Source: Hippophae tibetana
Lineage: Eukaryota; Streptophyta; Magnoliopsida; Rosales; Elaeagnaceae
NCBI GenBank assembly: GCA_037013495.1
Contig: CM072810.1
Span: forward strand, 37,849,843-37,913,842
Length of the DNA: 64,000 nt
Direction: 5' to 3'
In this document: one piece after another, positions 27,610 through 41,600 of the stretch
How the letters are laid out: each line of letters starts with the position of its first letter
How positions within the stretch are numbered: the stretch's first letter is position 1
Notes under the pieces: model-generated
What the model saw: the letters and a program-made list of their open reading frames with translations, nothing else
The model's database searches: none
What the model was told of the DNA's origin: nothing
Program-made: the position numbers and the translations under genes

Positions 27610-30600
27610 AAATTCTATGCAGGTTTTTCAATCAATTTCAGCTACCCGTACAATTTGGATGGACCTATTTGGAAAAAAACGTAAATTGAGAAAATTGTTG
27701 TTAGCCTACATTATCATTTCCAAGAAAAAGATACCTTGCTTAAATCCATATAGAAGGCCTGTGAACTTACTGTTAAATGAATCAGTTGGGAAATTATTCG
27801 AACTGCATTATTTGTTGCCAAGATGATAGCAATCCACTTTCGTGGATGGAAAGAGCTTGACTTTATAGATATCAAGTATAGTGGTAGGAGCAAAGCTATT
27901 TTGACACAATTGTTAGAAATGATGAATCTAATACCAATGAAGAGAAAATATCTATACTTTCGCATAGATTTACTAACATTCTTAGAAAGAATAAACCGAT
28001 TTTTAGGGATTTTCAAAAAAGGTAATCCGAGCTCTAAAATGATTATTTCAATGAATTTATAGTTGTATTTCTTCCAAGATACTTCAAACATTTCGGAGAC
28101 CACTCATATAGGCATTTGAGCAAAAAACTAAAACTAGAACTATGTAGCTGAACGGAAATTTTGAACTCTATATCATTCAAGAGGATGAAATTTTGAACAA
28201 ATTCTACGCAGGTTTTTCAGTCATTATCAACTACCCGTACAATTTGGATGGACCTATTTGGAAAAAAAAGTAGATTGAGAAAATTGTTGTTAGCCTACAT
28301 TATCATTTCCAAGAAAAAGATACCTTGCTTAAATCCATATAGAAGGCCTGTGAACTTATTTTTAAATGAATCAGTTGGGAAATTATTCGAACTGCATTAT
28401 TTGTTGCCCAGATGATAGCAATCCACTTTCATGGACGAAAAGAGCTTGAATTTATAGATATCAAGTATAGTGGTACGAGCGAAGCTATTTTGACACAATT
28501 GTTAGAAATGATGAATCTAATACCAATGAAGAGAAAATATCTATACTCTCCCATAGATTTACTAAATTTCTTAGAAAGAATAAACCCGTTTTTAGGGATT
28601 TAAAAAAATGGTAATCCGAGCTCTAAAATGATTATTTCAATGAATTTATAGTTGTATTTCTTCAAAGCAACTTCAAACATTTTGGAGACCACTCATATAG
28701 GCATTTGATCAAAAAATAAATCTAGAACTATGTAGCTGAACATAAATTTTGAACTCTATATCATGCAAGATTATGAAACTTTGAACAAATTCTATGCAGG
28801 TTTTTAATCAATTTCAGCTACCCGTACAATTTGGATGGACATATTTGGAAAAAAAAGTAGATTGAGAAAATTGTTGTTAGTCTACATTATCATTTTCAAG
28901 AAAAAGAAATCTTGCTTAAATCCATATAGAAGGCCTGTGTACTTACTGTTAAATGAATCAGTTGGGAAACTATTCGAACTGCATTATTTGTTGCCAAGAT
29001 GATAGCAATCCACTTTCGTGGACGGAAAGAGCTTGACTTTATAGACATCAAGTATAGTGGTACGAGCGAAGCAATTTTGACACAATTGTTAAAATTGATG
29101 AATCTAATACCAATGAAGAGAAAATATCTAAACTTTCCCATAGATTTACTAAATTTCATAGAAAGAATAATCCCGTTTTTAGGGATTTAAAAAAAAGGTA
29201 ATCCGAGCTCTAAAATGATTATTTCAATGAATTTATAGTTGTATTTCTTCCAAGGAACTTCAAACTTTTTGGAGACCACTCATATAGGCATTTGATCAAA
29301 AAATAATTCTAGAACTCTGCAGTTGAACATAAATTTTGAACTCTATATCATGCAAGAGGATGAAACTTTGAACAAATTCTATGCAGGTTTTTAAATCAAT
29401 TTCAGCTACCCGTACAATTTGGATGGACCTATTTGGAAAAAAACGTAAATTGAGAAAATTGTTCTTAGCCTACATTATCATTTTTAAGAAGAACATACCT
29501 TGCTTAAATCCATATAGAAGGCCTGTGAACTTACTGTTAAATGAATCAGTTGGGAAATTATTCGAACTGCATTATTTGTTGCCAAGATGATAGCAATCCA
29601 CTTTCGTGGATGGAAAGGGCTTGACTTTATAGATATCAAGTATAGTGGTACGAGCAAAGCTATTTTGACACAATGGTTAGAAATGATGAATCTAATACCA
29701 ATGAAGAGAAAATATCTATACTTTCACATAGATTTACTAACATTCTTAGAAAGAATAAACAGATTTTTAGGGATTTTCAAAAAAGGTAATCCGAGCTCTA
29801 AAATGATTATTTCAATGAATTTATAGTTGTATTTCTTCCAAGCTACTTCAAACATTTCGGAGACCACTCATATAGGCATTTGAGCAAAAAACTAAAACTA
29901 GAACTATGTAGCTGAACGGAAATTTTGAACTTTATATCATGCAAGAGGATGAAATTTTGAACAAATTCTACGCAGGTTTTTCAATCATTATGAACTACCC
30001 GTACAATTTGGATGGAACTATTTGGAAAAAAAAAGTAGATTGAGAAAATTGTTGTTAGCCTACATTATCATTTCCAAGAAAAAGATACCTTGCTTAAATC
30101 CATATAGAAGGCCTGTGAACTTACTGTTAAATGAATCAGTTGGGAAATTATTCGAACTACATTATTTGTTGCAAAGATGATAGCAATCCACTTTCGTGGA
30201 CGAAAAGAGCTTGAATTTATAGACATTAAGTATAGTGGTACGAGCGAAGCTATTTTGACACAATTGTTAGAAATGATGAATCTAATACCAATGAAGAGAA
30301 AATATCTATACTCTCCCATAGATTTACTAAATTTCTTAGAAAGAATAAACCCGTTTTTAGGGATTTAAAAAAATGGTAATCCGAGCTCTAAAATGATTAT
30401 TTCAATGAATTTATAGTTGTATTTCTTCCAAGCAACTTCAAACATTTTGGAGACCACTCATATAGGCATTTGATCAAAAAATAAATCTAGAACTATGTAG
30501 CTGAACATAAATTTTGAACTCTATATCATGCAAGATTATGAAACTTTGAACAAATTCTATGCAGGTTTTTAATCAATTTCAGCTACTCGTACAATTTGGA

Positions 30601-31050
30601 TGGACATATTTGGAAAAAAAAGTAGATTGAGAAAATTGTTGTTAGTCTACATTATCATTTTCAAGAAAAAGAAATCTTGCTTAAATCCATATAGAAGGCC
30701 TGTGAACTTACTGTTAAATGAATCAGTTGGGAAACTATTCGAACTGCATTATTTGTTGCCAAGATGATAGCAATCCACTTTCGTGGACGGAAAGAGCTTG
30801 ACTTTATAGACATCAAGTATAGTCGTACGAGCGAAGCAATTTTGACACAATTGTCAGAAATGATGAATCTAATACCAATGAAGAGAAAATATCTACACTT
30901 TCCCATAGATTTACTAAATTTCATAGAAAGAATAATCCCGTTTTTAGGGATTTAAAAAAAAGGTAATCCGAGCTCTAAAATGATTATTTCAATGAATTTA
31001 TAGTTGTATTTCTTCCAAGCAAAATCAAACATTTCGTAGACCACTCATAT
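27610..31050 (+). repeat. Degenerate 1,765-bp trimer P-O-N, two copies
   Basis: P at 27823 and 29587 share GGATGGAAAG and TTTATAGATATCAAG. O at 28412 and 30177 share a linker GTAGCTGAACGGAAA upstream and GCAAGATTATGAAAC downstream. N at 28999 and 30764 share AAAGAAATCTTGC. The offset is 1,764-1,765 bp, the same as the first trimer of the window but built from different monomer types. The two copies differ clearly more than the left-hand HORs do (for example GTAGGAGC against GTACGAGC, CAATTGTTAG against CAATGGTTAG, AACCGATTTTT against AACAGATTTTT), so the duplication is older or homogenisation here is weaker. Confidence 0.8.
27714..28103 (-). other. 129-codon minus-strand open frame; not considered a gene
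   Basis: Monomers in which GGGATTTTCAAAAAAGG replaces GGGATTTAAAAAAAAGG keep a minus-strand frame open across the A tract, giving 127-129 codons (also 25,366-25,749, 31,839-32,222, 54,781-55,164, 56,544-56,927 and 57,127-57,516). In most other monomers the frame is only 62-89 codons. The product (MVSEMFEV... ending FSWK in this copy) is basic and rich in Ile, Ser and Phe, as expected from AT-rich antisense sequence, and it overlaps plus-strand open frames. I recognise no domain, and presence or absence follows the satellite variants. It is best read as non-coding. Confidence 0.25.
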
Positions 31051-32530
31051 AGGCATTTGAGCAAAAAACTAAATCTAGAACTATGCAGATGAACAATAAT
31101 TTTGAACTCTATATCATGCAAGAGGATGAAACTTTCAACAAATTCTATGCAGGTTTTTCCATCAATTTCAGCTACCCGTACAATTTGGATGGACCTATTT
31201 GGAAAAAAAGTAGATTGAGATAATTGTTGTTAGTCTACATTATCATTTTCAAGAAGAAGATACCTTGCTTAAATCCATATAGAAGGCCTGTGAACTTACT
31301 GTTAAATGAATCAGTCGGGAAATTATTCGAACTGCATTATTTGTTGCCAAGACGATAGCAATCCACTTTCGCGGACGAAAATAGCTTGGATTTATAGACA
31401 TTAAGTATAGTGGTACGAGCGAAGCTATTTTGACACAATTGTTAGAAATGATGAATCTAATACCAATGAAGAGAAAATATCTATACTCTCCCATAGATTT
31501 ACTAAATTTCTTAGAAAGAATAAACCCGTTTTTAGGGATTTAAAAAAATGGTAATCCGAGCTCTAAAATGATTATTTCAATGAATTTATAGTTGTATTTC
31601 TTCCAAGCAACTTCAAACATTTTGGAGACCACTCATATAGGCATTTGATCAAAAAATAATTCTAGAACTATGCAGCTGAACATAAATTTGAACTCTATAT
31701 CATGCAAGAGGATGAAACTTTGAACAATTTCTATGTAGGTTTTTCAATCAATTTCAGCTACCAGTACAATTTGGATGGACATATTTGGAAAAAAAGAAAG
31801 TAGATTGAGAAAATTGTTGTTAGTCTACATTATCATTTTCAAGAAGAAGATACCTTGCTTAAATCCATATAGAAGGCCTGTGAACTTACCGTTAAATGAA
31901 TCAGTCGGCAAATTATTCGAACTGCATTATTTGTTGCCAAGATGATAGCAATCCACTTTCGTGGACGGAAAGAGCTTGACTTTATAGACATCAAGTATAG
32001 TGGTACGAGCAAAGCTATTTTGACACAATTTTCAGAAATGATGAATCTAATACCAATGAAGAGAAAATATCTATACTTTCGCATAGATTTACTAAATTTC
32101 TTAGAAAGAATAAACCCATTTTTAGGGATTTTCAAAAAAGGTAATCCGAGCTCTAAAATGATGATTTCAATGAATTTATAGTTGTATTTCTTCCAAGCTA
32201 CTTCAAACATTTCGGAGACCACTCATATAGGCATTTGAGCAAAAACTTAAATCTAGAACTATGCAGCTGAACATAAATTTTGAACTCTATATCATGCAAG
32301 AGAATGAAACTTTGAACAAATTCTATGTAGGTTTTTCAATCAATTTCAGCTACCCGTACAATTTGGATGGACATATTTGGAAAAAAAAGTAGATTGAGAT
32401 AATTTTTGTTAGTCTACATTATCATTTTCAAGAAGAAGATACCTTGCTTAAATCCATATAGAAGGACTGTGAACTTACTGTTAAATGAATAAGTCAGGAA
32501 ATTATTCGAACTGCATTATTTGTTGCCAAG

Positions 32531-35500
32531 ATGATAGCAATCCACTTTCGCGGACGAAAAGAGCTTGAATTTAAAGACATCAAGTATAGTGGTACGAGCA
32601 AAGCTATTTTGACACAATTGTTAGAAATTATGAATTTAATACCAATGAAGAGAAAATATCTATACTCTCCCATAGATTTACTAAATTTCTTAGAAAGAAT
32701 AAACCCGTTTTTAGGGATTTAAAAAAATGGTAATCCGAGCTCTAAAATGATTATTTCAATGAATTTATAGTTGTATTTCTTCCAAGCAAAATCAAACATT
32801 TTGGAGACCATTCATATAGGCATATTATCAAAAAATAAATCTAGAACTATGCAGCTGAACATAAATTTTGAACTCTATATCATGCAAGAGGATGAAACTT
32901 TGAACAAATTCTATGCATGTTTTTCAATCAACTTCAGCTACCCGTACAATTTGGATGGACATATTTGGAAAAAAAAGTAGATTGAGATAATTGTTGTTAG
33001 TCTACATTATCATTTTCAAGAAGAAGATACCTTGCTTAAATCCATATAGAAGGACTGTGAACTTACTGTTAAGTGAATAAGTCAGGAAATTATTCGAACT
33101 GCATTATTTGTTGCCAAGATGATAGCAATCCACTTTCCCGGACGAAAAGAGCTTGAATTTAAAGACATCAAGTATAGTGGTACGAGCAAAGCTATTTTGA
33201 CACAATTGTTAGAAATTATGAATTTAATACCAATGAAGAGAAAATATCTATACTCTCCCATAGATTTACTAAATTTCTTAGAAAGAATAAACCCGTTTTT
33301 AGGGATTTAAAAAAAAGGTAATCCGAGCTCTAAATGATTATTTCAATGAATTTATAGTTGTATTTCTTCCAAGCAAAATCAAACATTTCGTAGACCACTC
33401 ATATAGGCATTTGAGCAAAAAACTAAATCTAGAACTATGCAGATGAACAATAATTTTGAACTCTATATCATGCAAGAGGATGAAACTTTCAACAAATTCT
33501 ATGCAGGTTTTTCAATCAATTTCAGCTACCCGTACAATTTGGATGGACATATTTGGAAAAAAAAGTAGATTGAGATAATTGTTGTTAGTCTACATTATCA
33601 TTTTCAAGAAAAAGATACCTTGCTTATATCCATATAGAAGGCCTGTGAACTTACTGTTAAATGAATCAGTTGGGAAATTATTCGAACTGCATTATTTGTT
33701 GCCAAGATGATAGCAATCCACTTTCGCGGACGAAAAGAGCTTGAATTTATAGACATCAAGTATAGTGGTACGAGCGAAGCTATTTTGACACAATTGTTAG
33801 AAATGATGAATCTAATACCAATGAAGAGAAAATATCTATACTCTTCCATAGATTACTAAATTTCTTACAAAGAATAAACCCGTTTGTACGGATTTAAAAA
33901 AAAGGTAATCTGAGCTCTAAAATGATTATTTCAATGAATTTATAATTGTATTTCTTCCAAGCAAAATCAAACATTTTGGAGACCATTCATATAGGCATAT
34001 TATCAAAAAATAAATCTAGAACTATGCAGCTGAACATAAATTTTGAACTCTATATCATGCAAGAGGATGAAACTTTGAACAAATTCTATGCAGGTTTTTC
34101 AATCAATTTCAGCTACCCGTACAATTTGGATGGACATATTTGGAAAAAAAAGTAGATTGAGATAATTGTTGTTAGTCTACATTATCATTTTCAAGAAGAA
34201 GATACCTTGCTTAAATCCATATAGAAGGACTGTGAACTTACTGTTAAATGAATAAGTCAGGAAATTATTCGAACTGCATTATTTGTTGCCAAGATGATAG
34301 CAATCCACTTTCGCGGACGAAAAGAGCTTGAATTTAAAGACATCAAGTATAGTGGTACGAGCAAAGCTATTTTGACACAATTGTTAGAAATTATGAATTT
34401 AATACCAATGAAGAGAAAATATCTATACTCTCCCATAGATTTACTAAATTTCTTAGAAAGAATAAACCCGTTTTTAGGGATTTAAAAAAAAGGTAATCCG
34501 AGCTCTAAATGATTAATTCAATGAATTTATAGTTGTATTTCTTCCAAGCAAAATCAAACATTTCGTAGACCACTCATATAGGCATTTGAGCAAAAAACTA
34601 AATCTAGAACTATGCAGATGAACAATAATTTTGAACTCTATATCATGCAAGAGGATGAAACTTTCAACAAATTCTATGCAGGTTTTTCCATCAATTTCAG
34701 CTACCCGTACAATTTGGATGGACCTATTTGGAAAAAAAAGTAGATTGAGATAATTGTTGTTAGTCTACATTATCATTTTCAAGAAGAAGATACCTTGCTT
34801 AAATCCATATAGAAGGCCTGTGAACTTACTGTTAAATGAATCAGTCGGGAAATTATTCGAACTGCATTATTTGTTGCCAAGACGATAGCAATCCACTTTC
34901 GCGGACGAAAAGAGCTTGAATTTAAAGACATCAAGTATAGTGGTACGAGCAAAGCTATTTTGACACAATTGTTAGAAATGATGAATTTAATACCAATGAA
35001 GAGAAAATATCTATACTCTCCCATAGATTTACTAAATTTCTTAGAAAGAATAAACCCATTTTTAGGGATTTAAAAAAAAGGTAATCCGAGCTCTAAAATG
35101 ATTATTTCAATGAATTTATAGTTGTATTTCTTCCAAGCAAAATCAAACATTTTGGAGACCACTCATATAGGCATTTGATCAAAAAATAAATCTAGAACTA
35201 TGCAGCTGAACATAAATTTTGAACTCTATATCATGCAAGAGGATGAAACTTTGAACAAATTCTATGCAGGTTTTTCAATCAATTTCAGCTACCCGTACAA
35301 TTTGGATGGACATATTTGGAAAAAAAAGTAGATTGAGATAATTGTTGTTAGTCTACATTATCATTTTCAAGAAGAAGATACCTTGCTTAAATCCATATAG
35401 AAGGACTGTGAACTTACTGTTAAATGAATAAGTCAGGAAATTATTCGAACTGCATTATTTGTTGCCAAGATGATAGCAATCCACTTTCGCGGACGAAAAG

Positions 35501-38500
35501 AGCTTGAATTTAAAGACATCAAGTATAGTGGTACGAGCAAAGCTATTTTGACACAATTGTTAGAAATTATGAATTTAATACCAATGAAGAGAAAATATCT
35601 ATACTCTCCCATAGATTTACTAAATTTCTTAGAAAGAATAAACCCGTTTTTAGGGATTTAAAAAAAAGGTAATCCGAGCTCTAAATGATTAATTCAATGA
35701 ATTTATAGTTGTATTTCTTCCAAGCAAAATCAAACATTTCGTAGACCACTCATATAGGCATTTGAGCAAAAAACTAAATCTAGAACTATGCAGATGAACA
35801 ATAATTTTGAACTCTATATCATGCAAGAGGATGAAACTTTCAACAAATTCTATGCAGGTTTTTCCATCAATTTCAGCTACCCGTACAATTTGGATGGACC
35901 TATTTGGAAAAAAAAGTAGATTGAGATAATTGTTGTTAGTCTACATTATCATTTTCAAGAAGAAGATACCTTGCTTAAATCCATATAGAAGGCCTGTGAA
36001 CTTACTGTTAAATGAATCAGTCGGGAAATTATTCGAACTGCATTATTTGTTGCCAAGACGATAGCAATCCACTTTCGCGGACGAAAAGAGCTTGAATTTA
36101 AAGACATCAAGTATAGTGGTACGAGCAAAGCTATTTTGACACAATTGTTAGAAATGATGAATTTAATACCAATGAAGAGAAAATATCTATACTCTCCCAT
36201 AGATTTACTAAATTTCTTAGAAAGAATAAACCCATTTTTAGGGATTTAAAAAAAAGGTAATCCGAGCTCTAAAATGATTATTTCAATGAATTTATAGTTG
36301 TATTTCTTCCAAGCAAAATCAAACATTTCGTAGACCACTCATATAGGCATTTGAGCAAAAAACTAAATCTAGAACTATGCAGATGAACAATAATTTTGAA
36401 CTCTATATCATGCAAGAGGATGAAACTTTGAACAAATTCTATGCAGGTTTTTCAATCATTATCAACTACCCGTACAATTTGGATGGACCCATTTGGAAAA
36501 AAAAGTAGATTGAGAAAATTGTTGTTAGCCTAAATTATCATTTCCAAGAAAAAGATACCTTGCTTAAATCCATATAGAAGGCCTTTGAACTTACTGTTAA
36601 ATGAATCAGTTGGAAAATTATTCGAACTGCATTATTTGTTGCCAAGATGATAGCAATCCACTTTCGCGGACGAAAAGAGCTTGAATTTATAGACATCAAG
36701 TATAGTTGTACGAGCGAAGCTATTTTGACACAATTGTTAGAAATGATGAATCTAATACCAATGAAGAGAAAATATCTATACTCTCCCATAGATTTACTAA
36801 ATTTCTTAGAAAGAATAAACCCGTGTTTAGGGATTTAAAAAAAAGGTAATGCGAGCTCTAAAATGATTATTTCAATGAATTTATTGTTGTATTTCTTCCA
36901 AGCAAAATCAAACATTTTGGAGACCACTCATATAGGCATTTGATCAAAAAATAAATCTAGAACTATGCAGCTGAACATAAATTTTGAACTCTATATCATG
37001 CAAGAGGATGAAATTTTGAACAAATTCTATGCAGGTTTTTCAATCAATTTCAGCTACCCGTACAATTTGGATGGACATATTTGGAAAAAAAAGTAGATTG
37101 AGATAATTGTTGTTAGTCTACATTATCATTTTCAAGAAAAAGATACCTTGCTTATATCCATATAGAAGGCCTGTGAACTTACTGTTAAATGAATCAGTTG
37201 GGAAATTATTCGAACTGCATTATTTGTTGCCAAGATGATAGCAATCCACTTTCGCGGACGAAAAGAGCTTGAATTTATAGACATCAAGTATAGTGGTACG
37301 AGCGAAGCTATATTGACACAATTGTTAGAAATGATGAATCTAATACCAATGAAGAGAAAATATCTATACTCTCCCATAGATTTACTAAATTTCTTACAAA
37401 GAATAAACCTGTTTTTACGGATTTAAAAAAAAGGTAATCTGAGCTCTAAAATGATTATTTCAATGAATTTATAGTTGTATTTCTTCCAAACAAAATCAAA
37501 CATTTTGGAGACCATTCATATAGGCATATTATCAAAAAATAAATCTAGAACTATGCAGCTGAACATAAATTTTGAACTCTATATCATGCAAGAGGATGAA
37601 ACTTTGAACAAATTCTATGCAGGTTTTTCAATCAATTTCAGCTACCCGTACAATTTGGATGGACATATTTGGAAAAAAAAGTAGATTGAGATAATTGTTG
37701 TTAGTCTACATTATCATTTTCAAGAAGAAGATACCTTGCTTAAATCCATATAGAAGGACTGTGAACTTACTGTTAAATGAATAAGTCAGGAAATTATTCG
37801 AACTGCATTATTTGTTGCCAAGATGATAGCAATCCACTTTCGCGGACGAAAAGAGCTTGAATTTAAAGACATCAAGTATAGTGGTACGAGCAAAGCTATT
37901 TTGACACAATTGTTAGAAATGATGAATTTAATACCAATGAAGAGAAAATATCTATACTCTCCCATAGATTTACTAAATTTCTTAGAAAGAATAAACCCGT
38001 TTTTAGGGATTTAAAAAAAAGGTAATCCGAGCTCTAAATGATTATTTCAATGAATTTATAGTTGTATTTCTTCCAAGCAAAATCAAACATTTCGTAGACC
38101 ACTCATATAGGCATTTGAGCAAAAAACTAAATCTAGAACTATGCAGATGAACAATAATTTTGAACTCTATATCATGCAAGAAGATGAAACTTTCAACAAA
38201 TTCTATGCAAGTCTTTCCATCAATTTCAGCTACCCGTACAATTTGGATGGACCTATTTGGAAAAAAAATTAGATTGAGATAATTGTTGTTAGTCTACATT
38301 ATCATTTTCAAGAAGAAGATACCTTGCTTAAATCCATATAGAAGGCCTGTGAACTTACAGTTAAATGAATCAGTCGGGAAATTATTCGAACTGCATTATT
38401 TGTTGCCAAGACGATAGCAATCCACTTTCGCAGACGAAAAGAGCTTGAATTTAAAGACATCAAGTATAGTGGTACGAGCAAAGATATTTTGACACAATTG

Positions 38501-38640
38501 TTAGAAATGATGAATTTAATACCAATGAAGAGAAAATATCTATCCTCTCCCATAGATTTACTAAATTTCTTAGAAAGAATAAACCCGTTTTTAGGGATTT
38601 AAAAAAAAGGTAATCCGAGCTCTAAAATGATTATTTCAAT
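32531..38640 (+). repeat. HOR block 7: Q-S dimer (1,176 bp) inside a 3,528-bp hexamer
   Basis: Q monomers (32531, 33119, 34294, 35470, 37823) share GAATTTAAAGACATC. All but the one at 37823 also have GAAATTATGAATTTAATACC. S monomers (34882, 36058, 38411) have CCAAGACGATAGC at the anchor. A Q-S pair at 34294/34882 recurs at 35470/36058 (offset 1,176 bp, near-identical up to about 35,150 and 36,326). An R-Q-S run at 33707/34294/34882 recurs at 37235/37823/38411 (offset 3,528 bp), marked by TTCTTACAAAGAATAAACC, GGTAATCTGAGC and GGCATATTATC. R at 33707 lacks one T in GATTACTAAATTTC. The monomer at 36647 (T type, AGTTGTACGAGC and CCCGTGTTTAGG) introduces the variants that dominate further right. 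Confidence 0.87.
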
Positions 38641-41600
38641 GAATTTATAGTTGTATTTCTTCCAAGCAAAATCAAACATTTCGTAGACCACTCATATAGG
38701 CATTTGAGCAAAAAACTAAATCTAGAACTATGCAGCTGAACAGAAATTTTGAACTCTATATCATGCAAGAGGATGAAACTTTGAACAAATTCTATGCAGG
38801 TTTTTCAATCAATTTCAGCTACCCGTACAATTTGGATGGACCTATTTGGAAAAAAAAGTAGATTGAGAAAATTGTTGTTAGCCTACATTATCATTTTCAA
38901 GAAGAAAATACCTTGCTTAAATCCATATAGATGGCCTGTGAACTTACTGTTAAATGAATCAGTTGTGAAATTATTCGAACTGCATTATTTGTTGCCAAGA
39001 TGATAGCAATCCACTTTCGCGGACGAAAAGAGCTTGAATTTATAGACATCAAGTATAGTGGTACGAGCGAAGCAATTTTGACACAATTGTTAGAATTGAA
39101 GAATCTAATACCAATGAAGAGAAAATATCTATACTTTCCCATAGATTAACTAAATTTCTTAGAAAGAATAAACCCGTGTTTAGGGATTTAAAAAAAAGGT
39201 AATCCGAGCTCTAAAATGATTATTTCATTGAATTTATAGTTGTATTTCTTCCAAGCAACTTCAAACATTTTGGACACCACTCATATAGGCATTTGATCAA
39301 AAAATAAATCTAGAACTATGCAGCTGAACATAAATTTTGAACTCTATATCATGCAAGAGGATGAAACTTTGAACAAATTCTATCCAGGTTTTTCAATCAA
39401 TTTCAGCTACCCGTACAATTTGGATGGACCTATATGGAAAAAAAAGTAGATTGAGAAAATTGTTGCTAGCCTACATTATCATTTTCAAGAAGAAGATACC
39501 TTGCTTAAATCCATATAGAAGGCCTGTGAACTTACTGTTAAATGAATCAGTCGGGAAATTATTCGAACTGCATTATTTGTTGCCAACATGATAGCAATCC
39601 ACTTTCGCGGACGAAAAGAGCTTGAATTTATAGACATCAAGTATAGTTGTAGGAGCGAAGCTATTTTGACACAATTGTTAGAAATGATGAATCTAATACC
39701 AATGAAGAGAAAATATCTATACTCTCCCATAGATTTACTAAATTTCTTAGAAAGAATAAACCCGTGTTTAGGGATTTAAAAAAAAGGTAATCCGAGCTCT
39801 AAAATGATTATTTCAATGAATTTATAGTTGTATTTCTTCCAAGCAAAATCAAACATTTTGGAGACCACTCATATAGGCATTTGATCAAAAAATAAATCTA
39901 CAACTATGCAGCTGAACATAAATTTTGAACTCTATATCATGCAAGAGGATGAAACTTTGAACAAATTCTATGCAGGTTTTTCAATCAATTTCAGCTACCC
40001 GTACAATTTGGATGGACATATTTGGAAAAAAAAGTAGATTGAGGAAATTGTTGTTAGTCTACATAATCATTTTCAAGAAGAAGATACCTTGCTTAAATCC
40101 ATATAGAAGGCCTGTGAACTTATTGTTAAATGAATCAGTCGGGAAATTATTCGAACTGCATTATTTGTTGCCAACATGATAGCAATCCACTTTCGCGGAC
40201 GAAAAGAGCTTGAATTTATAGACATCAAGTATAGTGGTACGAGCAAAGCTATTTTGACACAATTGTTAGAAATGATGAATTTAATACCAATGAAGAGAAA
40301 ATATATATACTCTCCCATAGATTTACTAAATTTCTTAGAAAGAATAAACCTCTTTTTAGGTAATCCGAGCTCTAAAATGATTATTTCAATGAATTTATAG
40401 TTGTATTTCTTCCAAGCAAAATCAAACATTTCGGAGACCACTCATATAGGCATTTGAGCAAAAAACTAAATCTAGAACTATGCAGATGAACAGTAATTTT
40501 GAACTCTATATCATGCAAGAGCATGAAACTTTGAACAAATTCTATGCAGGTTTTTCAATCATTATCAACTACCCGTACAATTTGGATGGACCTATTTGGA
40601 AAAAAAAGTAGATTGAGAAAATTGTTGTTAGCCTACATTATCATTTCCAAGAAAAAGATACCTTGCTTAAATCCATATAGAAGGCATGTGAACTTACTGA
40701 TAAATGAATCAGTAGGGAAATTATTCGAACTGCATTATTTGTTGCCAAGATGATAGCAATCCACTTTCGTGGACGGAAAGAGCTTGACTTTATAGACATC
40801 AAGTATAGTGGTACGAGCAAAGCTATTTTGACACAATTGTTAGAAATGATGAATCTAATACCAATGAAGGGAAAATATCTATACTTTCGCATAGATTTAC
40901 TAAATTTCTTAGAAAGAATAAACCCATTTTTAGGGATTTTCAAAAAAGGTAATCCAACTCTAAAATGATTATTTCAATGAATTTATAGTTGTATTGCTTC
41001 CAAGCTACTTTAAACATTTCGGAGACCACTCATAGAGGCATTTGAGCAAAAAACTAAATCTAGAACTATGCAGCTGAACAGAAATTTTGAACTCTATATC
41101 ATGCAAGAGGATGAAACTTTGAACAAATTCTATGCAGGTTTTTCAATCAATTTCAGCTACCCGTACAATTTGGATGGACCTATTTGGAAAAAAAAGTAGA
41201 TTGAGAAAATTGTTGTTAGCCTACATTATCATTTTCAAGAAGAAAATACCTTGCTTAAATCCATATAGATGGCCTGTGAACTTACTGTTAAATGAATCAG
41301 TTGTGAAATTATTCGAACTGCATTATTTGTTGCCAAGATGATAGCAATCCACTTTCGCGGACGAAAAGAGCTTGAATTTATAGACATCAAGTATAGTGGT
41401 ACGAGCGAAGCAATTTTGACACAATTGTTAGAATTGAAGAATCTAATACCAATGAAGAGAAAATATCTATACTTTCCCATAGATTAACTAAATTTCTTAG
41501 AAAGAATAAACCCGTGTTTAGGGATTTAAAAAAAAGGTAATCCGAGCTCTAAAATGATTATTTCATTGAATTTATAGTTGTATTTCTTCCAAGCAACTTC

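Larger units (their letters stand above)
25180..32530 (+). repeat. Heterogeneous stretch with M, N, O and P type monomers
   Basis: Anchors: 25469, 26058, 26646, 27235, 27823, 28412, 28999, 29587, 30177, 30764, 31352, 31942. Monomers here differ from their neighbours more than in the blocks to the left, and many carry CGTGGACGGAAAGAG with CTTGAC. Type M (25469 and 31942) has ACCAGTACAATTTGG and AACAATTTCTATGTAGG. Type N (26646, 28999, 30764) shares AAAGAAATCTTGC and GGGAAACTATTC. Types M and P have GGGATTTTCAAAAAAGG (GGAATTTTC in the first M), while O and most others have GGGATTTAAAAA. The M monomer at 25469 has a TAG (AAAATAGCTATAC) inside the frame that is open in most monomers. The array is continuous, with no foreign sequence. 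Confidence 0.85.
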
